From Stramonita haemastoma (taxonomy: Eukaryota > Mollusca > Gastropoda > Neogastropoda > Muricidae), in contig CM060344.1 of NCBI GenBank assembly GCA_030674155.1, positions 26,533,887-26,577,694 of the forward strand: a DNA stretch of 43,808 nucleotides. The letters run 5' to 3'. The position numbers were made by a program, and so were the translations under genes. Below the pieces are notes generated by a model. The model ran no database searches, was not told the DNA's origin, and saw nothing but the letters and a program-made list of their open reading frames with translations. Below, piece by piece: positions 32,631-43,808 of this stretch; position 1 is the first letter of the stretch; the number at the start of each line of letters is the position of its first letter.

Positions 32631-33027
32631 TAGATTTTTTATACCACTTTATGTCACAGCAGATTTCTCTGCGTGAAATTCAGGCTGCCCTCCCCGGGGA
32701 GAGCGCATCGCCACAAGTGCAGCGCCTACCCATTATTTTTTAGATATTTTTTCTGTCTGCAAATTTATATATATTTCCCTATCAGAGTAGCTTTTTCTCG
32801 GACAACTCCCTTGTTGCCGTGGGTTCTTTTACGTGCACTAAATAATGATGTGTAACACATGGGACCTCGGTTTATCGTTTCATCCGAAAGACTAGTACCC
32901 AGACCACCACTCATGGTCTAATGGATGGGGGAATAGTTTTGGGCCCAAAAGGGATTGGAACCACCGCACACTCCGACCCCCCGGACGTTTTGCTTTCAAG
33001 GCATGCGGGTTACCAACTTGACCACCG
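32631..33027 (-). mobile_element. SINE-4 copy
   Basis: Same layout as 2206-2606. The tail end TATACCACTTTATGTCACAG is at the left. The head at the right is diverged in the B box (GGGATTGGAACCA on plus). Confidence 0.85.
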
Positions 33028-33071
33028 ATCCATCCTGCCTATTTTATTTTTTATTATCATTATTTTTTATT

Positions 33072-33292
33072 TATTCTTTTCTATCGAGGATAACGGAATA
33101 AACATTCATGTGCTTTTTTTTTTTTTTTTACATCCTGTCCCTGTGTGTATGCAGTTTTGTAAATGTCATCAGTTCCCACCAGGCACACGATGGCCTACTC
33201 TTACGACAAGCGACACAGGATTTAAGGTGTGCCCAAGATGTACTGCATGCGTTCGCACACGGGGCCTCTCGGTTTACAGTCTCATCCGTATG
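33072..33292 (-). mobile_element. SINE-1 copy, 5' truncated
   Basis: Tail and core in reverse. It is cut at GTCTCATCCGTATG and joins the distal half of the long-SINE relative. Confidence 0.87.
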
Positions 33293-33615
33293 TGTCCTGT
33301 GCATGTTAGCTCAGAACAGGCACCACAGAACACCACCAAAATTAACCAGCAGCAGTGCAGGGCCTGTGTGGCTGGTGACCCGACGGCAGCCTGTCAGTGA
33401 TGAGCTTCTTGCGGACTTGAGGATGCAGCCAAATGAATCTGGGTATGGCTGGGGGTGGAGCGGCAGAAATGAACGGCGTGAGAACAGCAGGATAGCAGCG
33501 TTACATACACGTACAGAAAAGAAGGAAGGTAGCACTCACAAAATAATAATGTTTCTTCATTTATTTGGTTTACTCATTCATTTCTGCAAATCTATATTTT
33601 GTTTTGGTTTGCCTG

Positions 33616-33689
<74 letters not shown>

Positions 33690-33698
33690 TGTGTGTGT

Positions 33699-33749
<51 letters not shown>

Positions 33750-33772
33750 TGTGTGCGCGTGTGTGTGTGTGT
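33616..33772. repeat. (TG)n microsatellite
   Basis: About 75 TG units with a few TATG and CGCG interruptions, then TTTA repeats that form the tail of the next SINE-1. Confidence 0.96.
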
Positions 33773-33805
33773 TTATTTATTTATTTATTAATTATTTTAT
33801 CTATT

Positions 33806-33935
33806 TATTCTTTTATATCGAGGATAATGGAAGAAGCACTCATGTGCTTTTTTACATCCAGTCCTCGTGTGTATGCAGTTTTGTAAATTGTCAACTGTTC
33901 TGACCGGCACACAATGGCCTACTCTTACGAAAGTG
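33806..33935 (-). mobile_element. SINE-1 tail and core edge
   Basis: ATCGAGGATAATGGAAGAAG through CACAATGGCCTACTCTTACG in reverse orientation, cut before the core proper. Confidence 0.83.
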
Positions 33936-34029
33936 TGTGTGCCAGTGTGAAAATTTTACGGTGCAAACTCGTGCAGAGTCATTTTCACTTACGTAATCAG
34001 TTTTTGCTCTGATTCCCCCCCACCCACCT

Positions 34030-34033
<4 letters not shown>

Positions 34034-34120
<87 letters not shown>

Positions 34121-34163
34121 TCTCTCATCTCTCCTCTCTCTCTCCTCTCTCTCTCTCTCTCTC
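34034..34163. repeat. (CT)n microsatellite, upstream of LINE end
   Basis: CT with a few ATCTC and CCTCT interruptions, ending at the LINE fragment. Confidence 0.96.
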
Positions 34164-35212
<1,049 letters not shown>

Positions 35213-35243
<31 letters not shown>

Positions 35244-35322
35244 TCATCGTCTGTTGCGCTCTAAATGGGAGATAATCAAGGTTCTGTTTCTATAGCAGAC
35301 CAGACATGGTTAGCAACAGTTG

Positions 35323-35418
<96 letters not shown>
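35213..35418. repeat. (CT)n and (CA)n microsatellites
   Basis: CT at about 35211-35240 directly after the LINE tail, and about 48 CA units at 35322-35418. 35419-35667 holds nothing recognised. Confidence 0.95.
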
Positions 35419-35420
<2 letters not shown>

Positions 35421-35667
35421 GCTCACAGACAGATAGAAAAACAAGAAGATGAAGGTAATTAGCCATTGATTTTGTGTCACGCAGTGTCTAGTAACTGGCT
35501 GTACGTATGCGCGTATCTCTTACTGTGCTGACCTTGTTTTATGTCACGAGTCACACAAGGATTGTCATGTTGAGGTGTTTCCTGTTCAGACGTATTGTAT
35601 GTATTACGTTCATCTGTGTCATTTCCCCTTCTACGAGGGGATGCCAGGGCTCTGTCAGAATAGAACT

Positions 35668-35990
35668 TAGTATCATTCTTCCTACCTTCTGGAAGTTCTG
35701 CGCTAGGAATTTCCTCTTTTCTATCTCTCTCTTTTTTTAGTTTTTAGTTTCTGTTTTGTTCCTTTTCTTCCCGTCACCTCCTTGTCTATTGTTTTTTTTT
35801 TCTGTTGCCTTCTTGGTACGTTCTTTTGCCCCCCCCCCCTTTTTTTTTTAACAGAGAGATTTTAAAAGATAACAATTCTCTCCCATTCCGAAGTTGGATG
35901 GGCTGGGCTGGGCCTGACTTGTCGAGGTGGTTTACGGCAGTGCAACGCATTTTTAGTTCATATGACAGACAACAGGAGCTAGTTTCTGAG
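35668..35990 (-). mobile_element. Long-SINE relative, proximal half
   Basis: The reverse complement matches 40275-40530: CATATGACAGACAACA-type start, GCAACGCATTTTT, CCGAAGTTGGATGGGCTGGG and the purine-rich spacer. The distal block is missing. Confidence 0.72.
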
Positions 35991-36130
35991 TGTTTGACGA
36001 CAAAGTTTTCTCCTTGAAAGGGGCTTTCTTTGCCTCTATGTGCACACAGCGTTTTCTGCTCACGTGAACTGGATAGAATGGGGCAACCTGTTGTTGTTTT
36101 TTTTTTTTAAAGTGGTGTAGCCTGTTGTGG

Positions 36131-36435
36131 GACGTAGGGGATAGCTCAGTGGTCAGAGCACTCGCCTCGCCTGCAGCCAACTTTAAGCAGCATCGAGCAT
36201 GGTTACAAAGTAGATGGGTGACCATTTGCGCGCCTTGGCTTCAGTACAGCCCCCCAATTTCAGTTTACCCACCTGTAAATGGGTATACATGCGCTCTTTA
36301 GGGAAGGTAAAGCAGCGAGGGAGAGGAGATGGGCGCCGCCCTCAACATGCTGGCCCCCTAGAGAAGCTGAGGTCTCTGAATCCTCTCTCCCCTGCGACCA
36401 CACAGGTTACAGGACACCTTTACCTTTACTTTTTT
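36131..36435 (+). mobile_element. SINE-3 copy, full length
   Basis: GGATAGCTCAGTGGTCAGAG, then TTTAAGCAGCATCGAGCATG and AGTAGATGGGTGACCATTTG. The body is standard and the end is GGACACCTTTACCTTTAC. 36436-36751 holds nothing recognised. Confidence 0.9.
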
Positions 36436-36751
36436 TTTTAAAAAACCGGTTTTGACTTAATGGCTAAAATGATCACACTGTGTACTTCAGGATCATTGAT
36501 CATCAAATGGTACAGTGATGTCTTTTTTTTTGTTCTTTTGGGGTGGAATTATCCCCAGAGGTTTATGTAAAGACCTAACAATGTCCCCCCCCCCCCCTAT
36601 ATTATGGAAGTGTGTGTGAGAAGATAGGAAAATATCTTTTTAAAGAGCTGGAATGTAATGTTTCACGCATCTTTATGGCATCTTCTTTAAGGTTGATAAT
36701 AACAATAACCAAACAAAAAACATTAAAAAAAATAATGTATGGAATTTATAC

Positions 36752-36992
36752 AGTAGTCTTGTAGACCGTTGGAGCACCACTGAAGAGTTTTTAACCAGCT
36801 TCCTCCACTCCTCACGGTTTTCAGCTTTTATCCAACAAGTATTCCACTCAAGGCCAGTCCACTCTCTGATGTTGTCTTCCCATCGTTTCCTCTGTCTGCC
36901 TCTTCGTCTCCCTCCTTGTACTGTTCCCTGTAGGACAGTCTTGGCCAGTCCGGATGTCCGTGTGACAATCCTGTACCGCTCCAGTTTGCGTT
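36752..36992 (-). mobile_element. LINE ORF2 C-terminus (GRRRGRQ type)
   Basis: Minus strand reads KLERYRIVTRTSGLAKTVLQ, GTVQGGRRRGRQRKRWEDNI, REWTGLEWN and REEWRKLVKNSSVV. The frame is open throughout. It is related to but clearly different from the copy at 25664. The 5' end is cut at a C run (36993-37011). Confidence 0.85.
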
Positions 36993-37169
36993 CCCCCCCC
37001 CCCCCCCCCCCTAAAGTCAGAAGCTCTTCATATGGCCTAATGGCATTTCCCCGTTCTGTTTTAAAAACAAAAATTATTTATTTATTTATTCATTTTTATT
37101 TTTTATTTTTTATAGATCCTCGTTTGTTATTGGATCTTTATGCTGTACGCAGTACCTTTGCTAAACTGC

Positions 37170-37475
37170 TTCAATTCGCATCGTGACGACCTGGATTCGA
37201 TTCCCGTTCGAGGGATCTTTCCTCAGGAGTTCACATCAGTGCTGGCTCCACTCTCCCCAAAAGTCCTTCGAATGAGACTATAAACCAAGGCCCGTGTGCG
37301 AATGCATGCAGAGCACCTAGCGCACACGTTAAATCCTGTTCCGTTTTTCGCAACAGTAAGCCATTGTGTGCCGGTGGGAACAGATGACAAGATTTACAAA
37401 ACTGTATACCCAGGAAAACTGGATGTAAGAAAGCACATGAGTGCTTATTCCATTATCTCAACATAAAAGAATAAA
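37170..37475 (+). mobile_element. SINE-1 copy, A box lost
   Basis: Begins in the head at CATCGTGACGACC with B box GATTCGATTCC, then linker, core and tail, ending in GAAA repeats to about 37503. Confidence 0.87.
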
Positions 37476-37642
37476 GAAAGAAAGAAAGAAAGAAAGAAAA
37501 AAAGAGAACTTGCAGATTTGACCAATAGAGGTAAACAAGGCCTACAAATGCAGCAGCAGCTTCTCTTTCCCCAGGTGTCTAAGAATCGGGGACATACACC
37601 GCTTAGCAACAGTTACAAGCCCAGCAAACTTGACCTTCTCAC

Positions 37643-37724
37643 CTTCACCCCGATTTCGACCTTCAGGTATGAAGGCTGCAAGCTTGCTGACATGTGTGTC
37701 AACCGGAAGTTGATCATCTTCCAT
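37643..37724 (-). CDS. Candidate first coding exon, Kozak-type start
   Basis: Minus strand AGCCATGG gives MEDDQLPVDTHVSKLAAFIP and a few more residues up to a good donor, GTGAAG|GTGAGAAG (exon end 37643, phase 1). Without splicing the frame runs to a stop near 37542. Upstream there is a CpG-rich 5' region with a CCAAT box. The start M-E-D-x-Q-LPVD-x-H-x-SKL faintly recalls the N-terminus of CDK5RAP3-like proteins, but the following residues do not continue that match, so I make no call. It could be the 5' exon of the minus-strand gene ending at 21935, but no linking exon was found. The plus strand is also open here, so direction is not certain. Confidence 0.35.
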
Positions 37725-37845
37725 GGCTAAAAATCGAAACGCAGCGGAAACGGAACGACGGTGTATCCATCACTTAAAATTGCCTCTGATTGGTCAATTG
37801 CCGATTCTGTGGGCAGATGACTTGGGATTGTGCGACGTCAAAGCT
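37725..37845 (-). promoter_or_regulatory. Candidate promoter with CCAAT, CRE-like and CpG-rich segment
   Basis: On the minus strand GACCAATCAG at 37795-37786 is an NF-Y type CCAAT box. GACGTC at 37834-37839 is a half-CRE. CGTCGTTCCGTTTCCGCTGC follows with several CpG. An ETS-type ACCGGAAGT lies at 37702-37710, just inside the exon. Together these resemble a TATA-less housekeeping promoter. Confidence 0.4.
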
Positions 37846-37886
37846 AACAATGTGGACAGGAACTAGGGCTGCTGATATACCCAGAG

Positions 37887-37887
<1 letters not shown>

Positions 37888-37941
<54 letters not shown>

Positions 37942-37961
37942 GTGTGTGTGTGTGTGTGTGA

Positions 37962-38027
<66 letters not shown>

Positions 38028-38110
38028 CAGTGTGTGTGTGTTCGTGTGTGTGTGTGTGTGTGTTTGTGTGTGTGTGTTTGTGTGTGTGTGTGTTTGTGTG
38101 TGTGTGTTGT
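37888..38110. repeat. (TG)n microsatellite
   Basis: About 220 bp of TG with TGACAG and TTTG interruptions, then TGTTGT repeats to 38155. 38156-38400 is AT-rich with nothing recognised. Confidence 0.97.
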
Positions 38111-38394
38111 TGTTGTTGCTGTTGTCGTTGATGTTGCTGTTGTTGTTGTTGCTGTTTTTCTCGAAAAAATTCTTATTATGTTTTTACTAATCTGACAAGT
38201 TTCCACTTTGAATGAAGCTTTAATTATCTCTATGGTGAGATAATGTAATTAGCATCATCTTCATCATCATTATTCTTTTTTGTTGTTGTTGTAGTTTTTG
38301 CTATAATCATCAGTCAATATTGTCGATAATATAGCATTGAAACGGGCAATGCTTTAATATCTAAAAAAAAAAAAGCATCCCTGATTGTTGTTGT

Positions 38395-38676
38395 TACTGT
38401 TCTTCAATTTAACGTCTATTCACACACAAAAAATTGCTGTTTTGTCCAGTTATGTGTTCTGTCTGAGAAGCGCATTCCCATAAATATATACTTCACCTTA
38501 ATGCGGAGTGTTGCCGAACCTGGACTGACCTGTATTAGCATTGGTAAGCAAAGCAGAGGCCTCATCCTTACCGTCACCATAAGGAAAGGAGTTGTTATTG
38601 TCTCCCATCGGTTTATTAAGCATGTTTGGCAGCAGAGGCAAAAATACACACACGAAGGCTACATAGCTGATTGACT
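38395..38676 (-). pseudogene. ORF end of unknown origin, perhaps a retroelement
   Basis: Minus strand reads NMLNKPMGDNNNSFPYGDGK and DEASALLTNANTGQSRFG to a stop at 38500-38498, and looks coding in codon use. Downstream, GTGAATAGACGTTAAATTGA and an (ACA)n run resemble the segment at 13995-14060 (reverse GTGTGGAAGGACGTAAAATT), so it may be the 3' end of a repeat family. No family recognised. Confidence 0.3.
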
Positions 38677-38714
38677 CATGTTTCTGGGTATACTGACCAA
38701 CTGTCTGGGTACAC

Positions 38715-39569
38715 CAGCTGCCTTGGCGCAGTGGTTAGCGCCTTGGATTTCGGACTGGAAGGTCACGGGTTCGAATCCCATAAGAGTCATAGGGATTTTT
38801 CGGACTCTGGCCGGCTCCTACCCGGAGTGAGTGTGCTGTGGGCTCAGTGGGGAGACCTGGACCACACAGTCGAGCTTCATCCACTTTACGGATGCGAATT
38901 TGAGAGTGTTGCTCTAATTACCTGCAGGTGTCTGTATCTCTCGGGCCTGGTTGACGCCGGGATATATTATGACAGTAAGCGTAGAGTACAACCCTGTCAA
39001 GTAGTCTCAAAGCGGATGCACTTCCACAGCAGCATCATTACATCATCCTCATTACCATTGATCATCATGCAATAATAAAATTGCCTCTGATTCGGTGACT
39101 CCCGTTGCTCTGGTCTCATGGTGACCTCAGATTCGGTTTCCCCATTCGCTTCTGTGCCTGTAGTGAGTTTGTGTCAAAGCCTTTGGGGTAGGAGGTTCGC
39201 GGGGAGGCGGTCGTTGAAGGGACGTTATGGTGGTCGCCACCTCAGGTGGGTGACTCTCTCAGTCTGGCTCCACAACTGAGCTAATACTGTCATTAGTAGG
39301 GAGCTTAGTAGGTGGTGTCCTGTGCATGTTAGTCAGCTCAGAACAGGCACCACTGAACACCACCAAAGTCACCCAGCAACAGTGCAGGGCCCCTCTGGTG
39401 GTGGCCCCACGGCGGCCTAATATTGATGGGCTCCCTGTGGACTGCCGATCCCGAGGTTGAGACACAACGAATCTGGGTATGGCTGTGGCGGGGAGATTGA
39501 AATGAGCGGCGTGGGAACAACACCACGGGGACGTCACAGAAGATGGGGCAGCAAAAAAACAACAAAAAA
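38715..39569 (+). mobile_element. Long SINE, ~855 bp, with target-site duplication
   Basis: Head with A box TGGCGCAGTGG (38724-38734) and B box GGTTCGAATCC (38768-38778), giving an RNA polymerase III type promoter. The body passes CCGGAGTGAGTGTGCTGTGG, a block at 39085-39300 and a block at 39310-39560, ending GGGGCAGCAAAAAAACAAC. It is bounded by AACTGTCTGGGTACAC at 38699-38714 and 39570-39585. No ORF of note. It is longer than typical SINEs, and blocks of it recur at five other places in this window. Confidence 0.88.
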
Positions 39570-39689
39570 AACTGTCTGGGTACACTGTCATGCACTGATG
39601 TGACGTGATGTCGTGGGCGTGTTTTGTCCTTTGTGTGTGTCCCTGGTTATTGCTACCTAAGGGTCATCCTCAATATACTCTGTGTCTCT

Positions 39690-40168
39690 GTGTCCGTCTG
39701 TCTGTCTGTTTCTCTGTTTCTCTTTTGTCTCTGTCTCTCTCTGCTCTGTCTCTCTGTCTCTGTACTTCTGTCTCTTCCGTCTCTGTCCTCTCTGTCTCTT
39801 CCTCTCTCTCTTCTCTCTCTCCGTCTCTCTGTCTCTGTCTCTCTGTCTTTCTCTCTCCGTCTCTCTGTCTGTCTCTATGTCTCTGTCTCTCTCTATGTCT
39901 GTGTGAGTCTGTCTCTGTCCGTCTCTGTCTGTCTCTCTGTGTCTCTATGTCTCTGTCTGTCTCTCTGTCTGTCTGCCTGCCTGCTGCCTGCCTGTCTGTC
40001 TGTGTCTGTCTGTCATTCTGTCTGTCTTGTCTGTCTCGTCTGTCTGTCTCGTCTCTCTGTCTCTCTCGCTCTCTGTCTGTCATTCTGTCTCTCTCTTCTG
40101 TCTCTCTCTCTCTCTTCTCTCTCTCATCTCTTCTGCTCTCTCTCTCTTCCTCTCTCTCTCTTCTCTCT
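39690..40168. repeat. Compound (CT)n/(GTCT)n pyrimidine tract, ~480 bp
   Basis: CTCTGT, GTCT and CT units with no long perfect run. Long open frames across it on both strands are artefacts of the repeat. Confidence 0.96.
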
Positions 40169-40269
40169 AACCAAAAGAGAGTCAGTCAGAGAGCAGCCCA
40201 GTCCACACTGGATAAAAAAAAAAAGGTTTCTGTCTATGGCTGTTCTCTTCTTCTGTGTCTTTGTCAAAC

Positions 40270-40745
40270 ACTCACAGACAGCAACTATTGTTGTCTGTCA
40301 TATGAGCGGAAAATGCGTTGCGCTGCCGTTAAGCGCCATACAAATTAGACCCAGCACATCCAACTTCGGCGCGGTGGGGCATTGTTTTCCTTTATGTCTT
40401 TCTCGAACAAAGGCAGGAGCATGGACCAAAAAAAGGCAGAAAAGAGACAAAGAAGGAGGTGAAGTGACAGGAAGAGAAAATAACAAAGCAGAAACAAAGA
40501 GAGGGATAGAAAAGAGGGAATTTATTGCACAGTAGAAAAAAAAAAGGATAAAAGGATTTGCACAGCGGCATCATGACATCATCGTCATTCTCAGTTTATG
40601 CAAAAATTATAAAATTATTGTCTCTGATTCGGTGGCCCCAGTTGCTCTGGTCTCATGGTGACCTCAACTTCGGCTTTCCAATACTCTTAGATGCCTTTGG
40701 CGAGTTTGTATTTAAGCCTTCGTGGCTGGGACTTAAGCAGTTAAA
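40270..40745 (+). mobile_element. Long-SINE relative with a different proximal half
   Basis: Proximal block CAACTATTGTTGTCTGTCAT, then AGCGCCATACAAATTAGACC, the purine-rich spacer to 40550, then GCACAGCGGCATCATGACAT, which matches 39015-39040, and CAGTTGCTCTGGTCTCATGG, which matches 39100. It has no tRNA head. Confidence 0.75.
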
Positions 40746-40762
40746 GGGACATTGTCCTTGCA

Positions 40763-41065
40763 GGGGACGGGATAGCTCGGTGGTCAACCATGAGGTTCTG
40801 GGTTCGATTCCCAGCCTCGCCCTTTCTTCCCAGTTTGACGAGAAAAAAAATCGAACTGAATGTCAAAGTCATTCGGATGAGATTAAAAATTGAGGCCCCG
40901 TGTGCAAACGCACACAGAACATCTCGAACACACGTTAAAAACCCGTTTGGCCTTTTGAAAGAGATGGTCATTGTGTGCCAGTAGGAACGGATGACAGAAA
41001 AAGACCCAGCATACACACAGGTGTCGTGTTTCGAAACCATCCCCCAAAAGTGGAAGGTGGAAGGA
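40763..41065 (+). mobile_element. SINE-2 copy with shortened head
   Basis: GGATAGCTCGGTGGTCAACC is followed almost directly by GGTTCTGGGTTCGATTCCC, so about 30 bp between A and B boxes are lost. The linker TTTGACGAGAAAAAAAATCG and the core are as in the other SINE-2 copies. Confidence 0.85.
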
Positions 41066-41189
41066 ACAAAACTGTCCTCGAGCCACAAAGAAAGAACCAG
41101 CAGAGAAGTGCAGTGCAGCATAATCGATGGGGATGTGCTTGTCACGTGCAGTCTACAGGTGGGCCTAAGAATAATAACACTGTGGGTGG

Positions 41190-41312
41190 TCTCTCTCTCT
41201 CTCTGTGTCTCTGTGTCTCTGTGTCTCCCTCCTCTCTCTCTCTCTCTCTCTCTTCTCCTCTCTCTCTCTCTCTCTCGTCTCTCTCTCTCGTCTCTCTCTC
41301 TCTCTCTCTCTG
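41190..41312. repeat. (CT)n microsatellite
   Basis: CT with GTCTCTGT and CGTCT interruptions, directly before a head-less SINE-1. Confidence 0.95.
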
Positions 41313-41319
41313 TTAAATC

Positions 41320-41525
41320 GGATGAGACTACAAACCGAGGCCCCGTGTGCGAACGCAGGCAGAACATCTTGCGTATATGTTAAATCCTGTTCAGCTTTTC
41401 GTAAGAGTAGGCCATTGGGTGCCGTTGGGAACAGATGACAAGATTTACAAAACTGCATACACACGGGGACTGGATGTAAAAAAGCACATGAGTGCTTATT
41501 CCATTATCCTCGATATACAAGAATA
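41320..41525 (+). mobile_element. SINE-1 copy, head missing
   Basis: Begins in the core at CGGATGAGACTACAAACCGA, with the complete tail to ATTATCCTCGATATACAAG and AATAAA repeats. Confidence 0.88.
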
Positions 41526-41539
41526 AAATAAAATAAAAA

Positions 41540-41880
41540 TAAATAAATAAAATAAAGATGATGATGGTGACGATGATATGGATGCTGAAGATCGTGGTGG
41601 CGACAATCATGTGTATGTTGAAGATGTCGATGACAACTATGATGTAACCTAGATGGTGAAGATAATGCTCGTGACAAATTTTTATGTAGATAGTGAAGAT
41701 GATGATCGTGATGAGAATAATTATACGGGTTGAAGAAGATGATGGTAGTGTAGATGATGAAGAAAATGGTGTCGATGATGAAAATGTAGATGATGTAAGT
41801 AATGATAGTGATGTTGACATACTTGCTGCAGCTGCTGCTGGAGATAATGGGATGCTGACAGCGATATTTATGTAGATGCT
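41540..41880. repeat. Imperfect GAT/GTGAAGATGAT low-complexity repeat
   Basis: Purine-rich GATGATG and ATGTTGAAGATG-type units with many changes. Open frames on either strand are compositional. Confidence 0.7.
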
Positions 41881-41984
41881 GAAGGTGAACTGAGGATAAC
41901 TGGAAGATATTGAGTGTGATTCTGTTTACTTATGGAATTGGATATTGAGAATGGCTGAAAAGGTTCTCTGCTATGATGTATACT

Positions 41985-42046
41985 TTCCCCTGCGCCAAAC
42001 ATGTTTTGTATTGTGGCCCAAGGCCGAAGTGCAATACAACTTTTCA
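41985..42046 (+). mobile_element. LINE 3' tail abutting (CT)n
   Basis: TTTTGTATTGTGGCCCAAGG, CCGAAGTGCAATACAAC and GTGTTCAGTTC then (CT)n. It has the same paired GGCC arrangement as 43310-43340. No coding part remains. Confidence 0.65.
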
Positions 42047-42116
42047 GTGTGTTCAGTTCTCTCTTCTCTCTCTCTCTCTCTTCTCTTCTCTCTCTCTCTC
42101 ATCTTCTCTCTCTCTC

Positions 42117-42149
<33 letters not shown>

Positions 42150-42151
42150 TC

Positions 42152-42185
<34 letters not shown>

Positions 42186-42294
42186 TGTCTCTCTCTCTCT
42201 CCTCTCTCCTCTGTCTCTCTCTCTCTCTCTCTGTCTGTCTGTCTTCTTCTTCTCTGTCTGTCTTCTTCTGTCTGTCTGTCTCTCTGTCTCTGTC

Positions 42295-42356
<62 letters not shown>

Positions 42357-42374
42357 CTGTCTGTCTGTCTGTCT

Positions 42375-42448
<74 letters not shown>

Positions 42449-42450
42449 GG
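42047..42450. repeat. (CT)n/(GTCT)n compound microsatellite, ~400 bp
   Basis: CT with CTTCT interruptions, about 15 GTCT units at 42298-42355, then CT again. Confidence 0.96.
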
Positions 42451-42535
42451 TTTCTTGCTCTTGGTATTTGGATCACTATAATTGTTGTTGTTTAGTTGAC
42501 GCTATCTTTTTATCTTGATGTTATCCCTGAAAAGG

Positions 42536-42597
42536 GCGGGGACTGGATGTAAAAAAGCACACGAGTGCTTATCTATTATCCTCGAATAAAAGAATTT
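42536..42597 (+). mobile_element. SINE-1 tail only
   Basis: GGGGACTGGATGTAAAAAAG through ATTATCCTCGAATAAAAGAA, directly followed by a CCTTG repeat. Confidence 0.85.
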
Positions 42598-43370
<773 letters not shown>

Positions 43371-43381
43371 CTCTCTGTCTC

Positions 43382-43412
<31 letters not shown>

Positions 43413-43450
43413 GTCTGTCTGTCTGTCTGTCTTCTGTCTGTCTCTGTATG
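43371..43450. repeat. (CT)n/(CTGT)n microsatellite
   Basis: Directly after the LINE tail. Confidence 0.95.
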
Positions 43451-43808
43451 TATATAATTTGTCTTTATAGCACCCTTCTTCTCTCAACATGCTTCATTAC
43501 CGTAGAGCCTGATTTCACATCACAGTACCCCTGCCCTCACGTTTTCGCTCACATAATTAGACTCCTACTACTAATCATCATCATCCTGTATGTGTAAGGA
43601 CAAACAATGATTAATCATTGACCTAGATATCCTTCCCACAAGAAAGAGGAAGACTATCTCATTTCTAATCAGTCTGGGATGGTCGTGCATACGTGGTTGT
43701 GACCCATTGATTTGGGCTAATGTTTGTGTGCTTGTTTATGCTCGGTGTGATTTGCTTTTCGTGATAAGACGGCATTAGGAGGGGGCTAGACATGAGGTAT
43801 TGATTATA
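43451..43808. other. Right edge, nothing recognised
   Basis: Unique-looking sequence to the end of the window without a supported gene or repeat. Confidence 0.4.

Larger units (their letters stand above)
32400..33515 (+). mobile_element. Long-SINE relative split by two younger SINEs
   Basis: 32400-32628 matches 39090-39300 (CGTTGCTCTGGTCTCATGGT to GAGCTAATACTGTCGTTAGT), and 33296-33515 matches 39310-39540 (GTCCTGTGCATGTTAGCTCA to GGTATGGCTGGGGGTGGAGC). The 667 bp between them are a SINE-4 and a SINE-1. Confidence 0.8.

Noticed and set aside
35653..37016. C and G runs (for example 35830, 36585, 36993) as G-quadruplex regulators
   Set aside because: They are homopolymer runs beside repeat ends, without the spaced G-tract pattern or a gene context.
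37643..37724. Naming the 37.7 kb exon CDK5RAP3
   Set aside because: Only the first 15 residues are vaguely similar and the following residues do not fit. Too weak without a search.

Overview
The window looks like nuclear DNA from an animal, most likely a gastropod mollusc. It has long introns with GT-AG borders, a rhodopsin-class receptor of the type expanded in molluscs, many tRNA-headed SINEs, LINE 3' ends, and very dense (TC)n, (TG)n, (ATT)n and (GAA)n microsatellites. The phylum-level placement is inference. Nothing suggests bacterial or viral DNA. A 100-base run of N at 1209-1308 is an assembly gap.

Two protein genes can be supported. (1) A plus-strand class A GPCR has an internal exon at 5143-5378 and a terminal exon at 11899-12493. 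A 6,520-bp phase-2 intron joins them, and an AATAAA lies about 100 nt after the stop. The N-terminus and TM1 are not found. (2) A minus-strand gene that I do not recognise has four 3' exons at 28688-28803, 25075-25200, 22199-22264 and 21935-21977. They share one open frame with matching phases and end in a Leu-Cys-Cys C-terminus, with AATAAA signals downstream. Weaker candidates are a minus-strand first exon with a CCAAT-type promoter near 37.7 kb, an acidic minus-strand exon near 1.5 kb, and a C-terminal ORF near 38.6 kb that may belong to a retroelement.

The rest is mostly repeats. I use provisional names. SINE-1: tRNA head, shared core, tail ending GTGCTTATTCCATTATCCTCGA-like. SINE-2: same core, different head and tails. 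SINE-3: tRNA-like A box followed by a 5S rRNA-like control region. SINE-4: minus-strand tRNA SINE with the shared core. SINE-5: tRNA head with a long unique body. Long SINE: about 855 bp, bounded by a 15-16 bp target-site duplication. There are also two kinds of LINE C-terminus (zinc-knuckle type and GRRRGRQ type), one 599-bp TIR element (MITE), and three minisatellites.

Layout: 0-5 kb is SINE-rich. 5.1-12.6 kb is the GPCR, whose intron is packed with repeats. 12.7-20.9 kb is microsatellites and SINE or LINE fragments. 21.7-28.8 kb is the minus-strand gene with repeats in its introns. 29-43.8 kb is dense repeat with the candidate promoter and first exon at 37.7 kb. The most interesting signals are LINE 3' ends that repeatedly abut (TC)n on the same strand, the tRNA/5S hybrid SINE, the fully delimited long SINE, and the unrecognised minus-strand gene.
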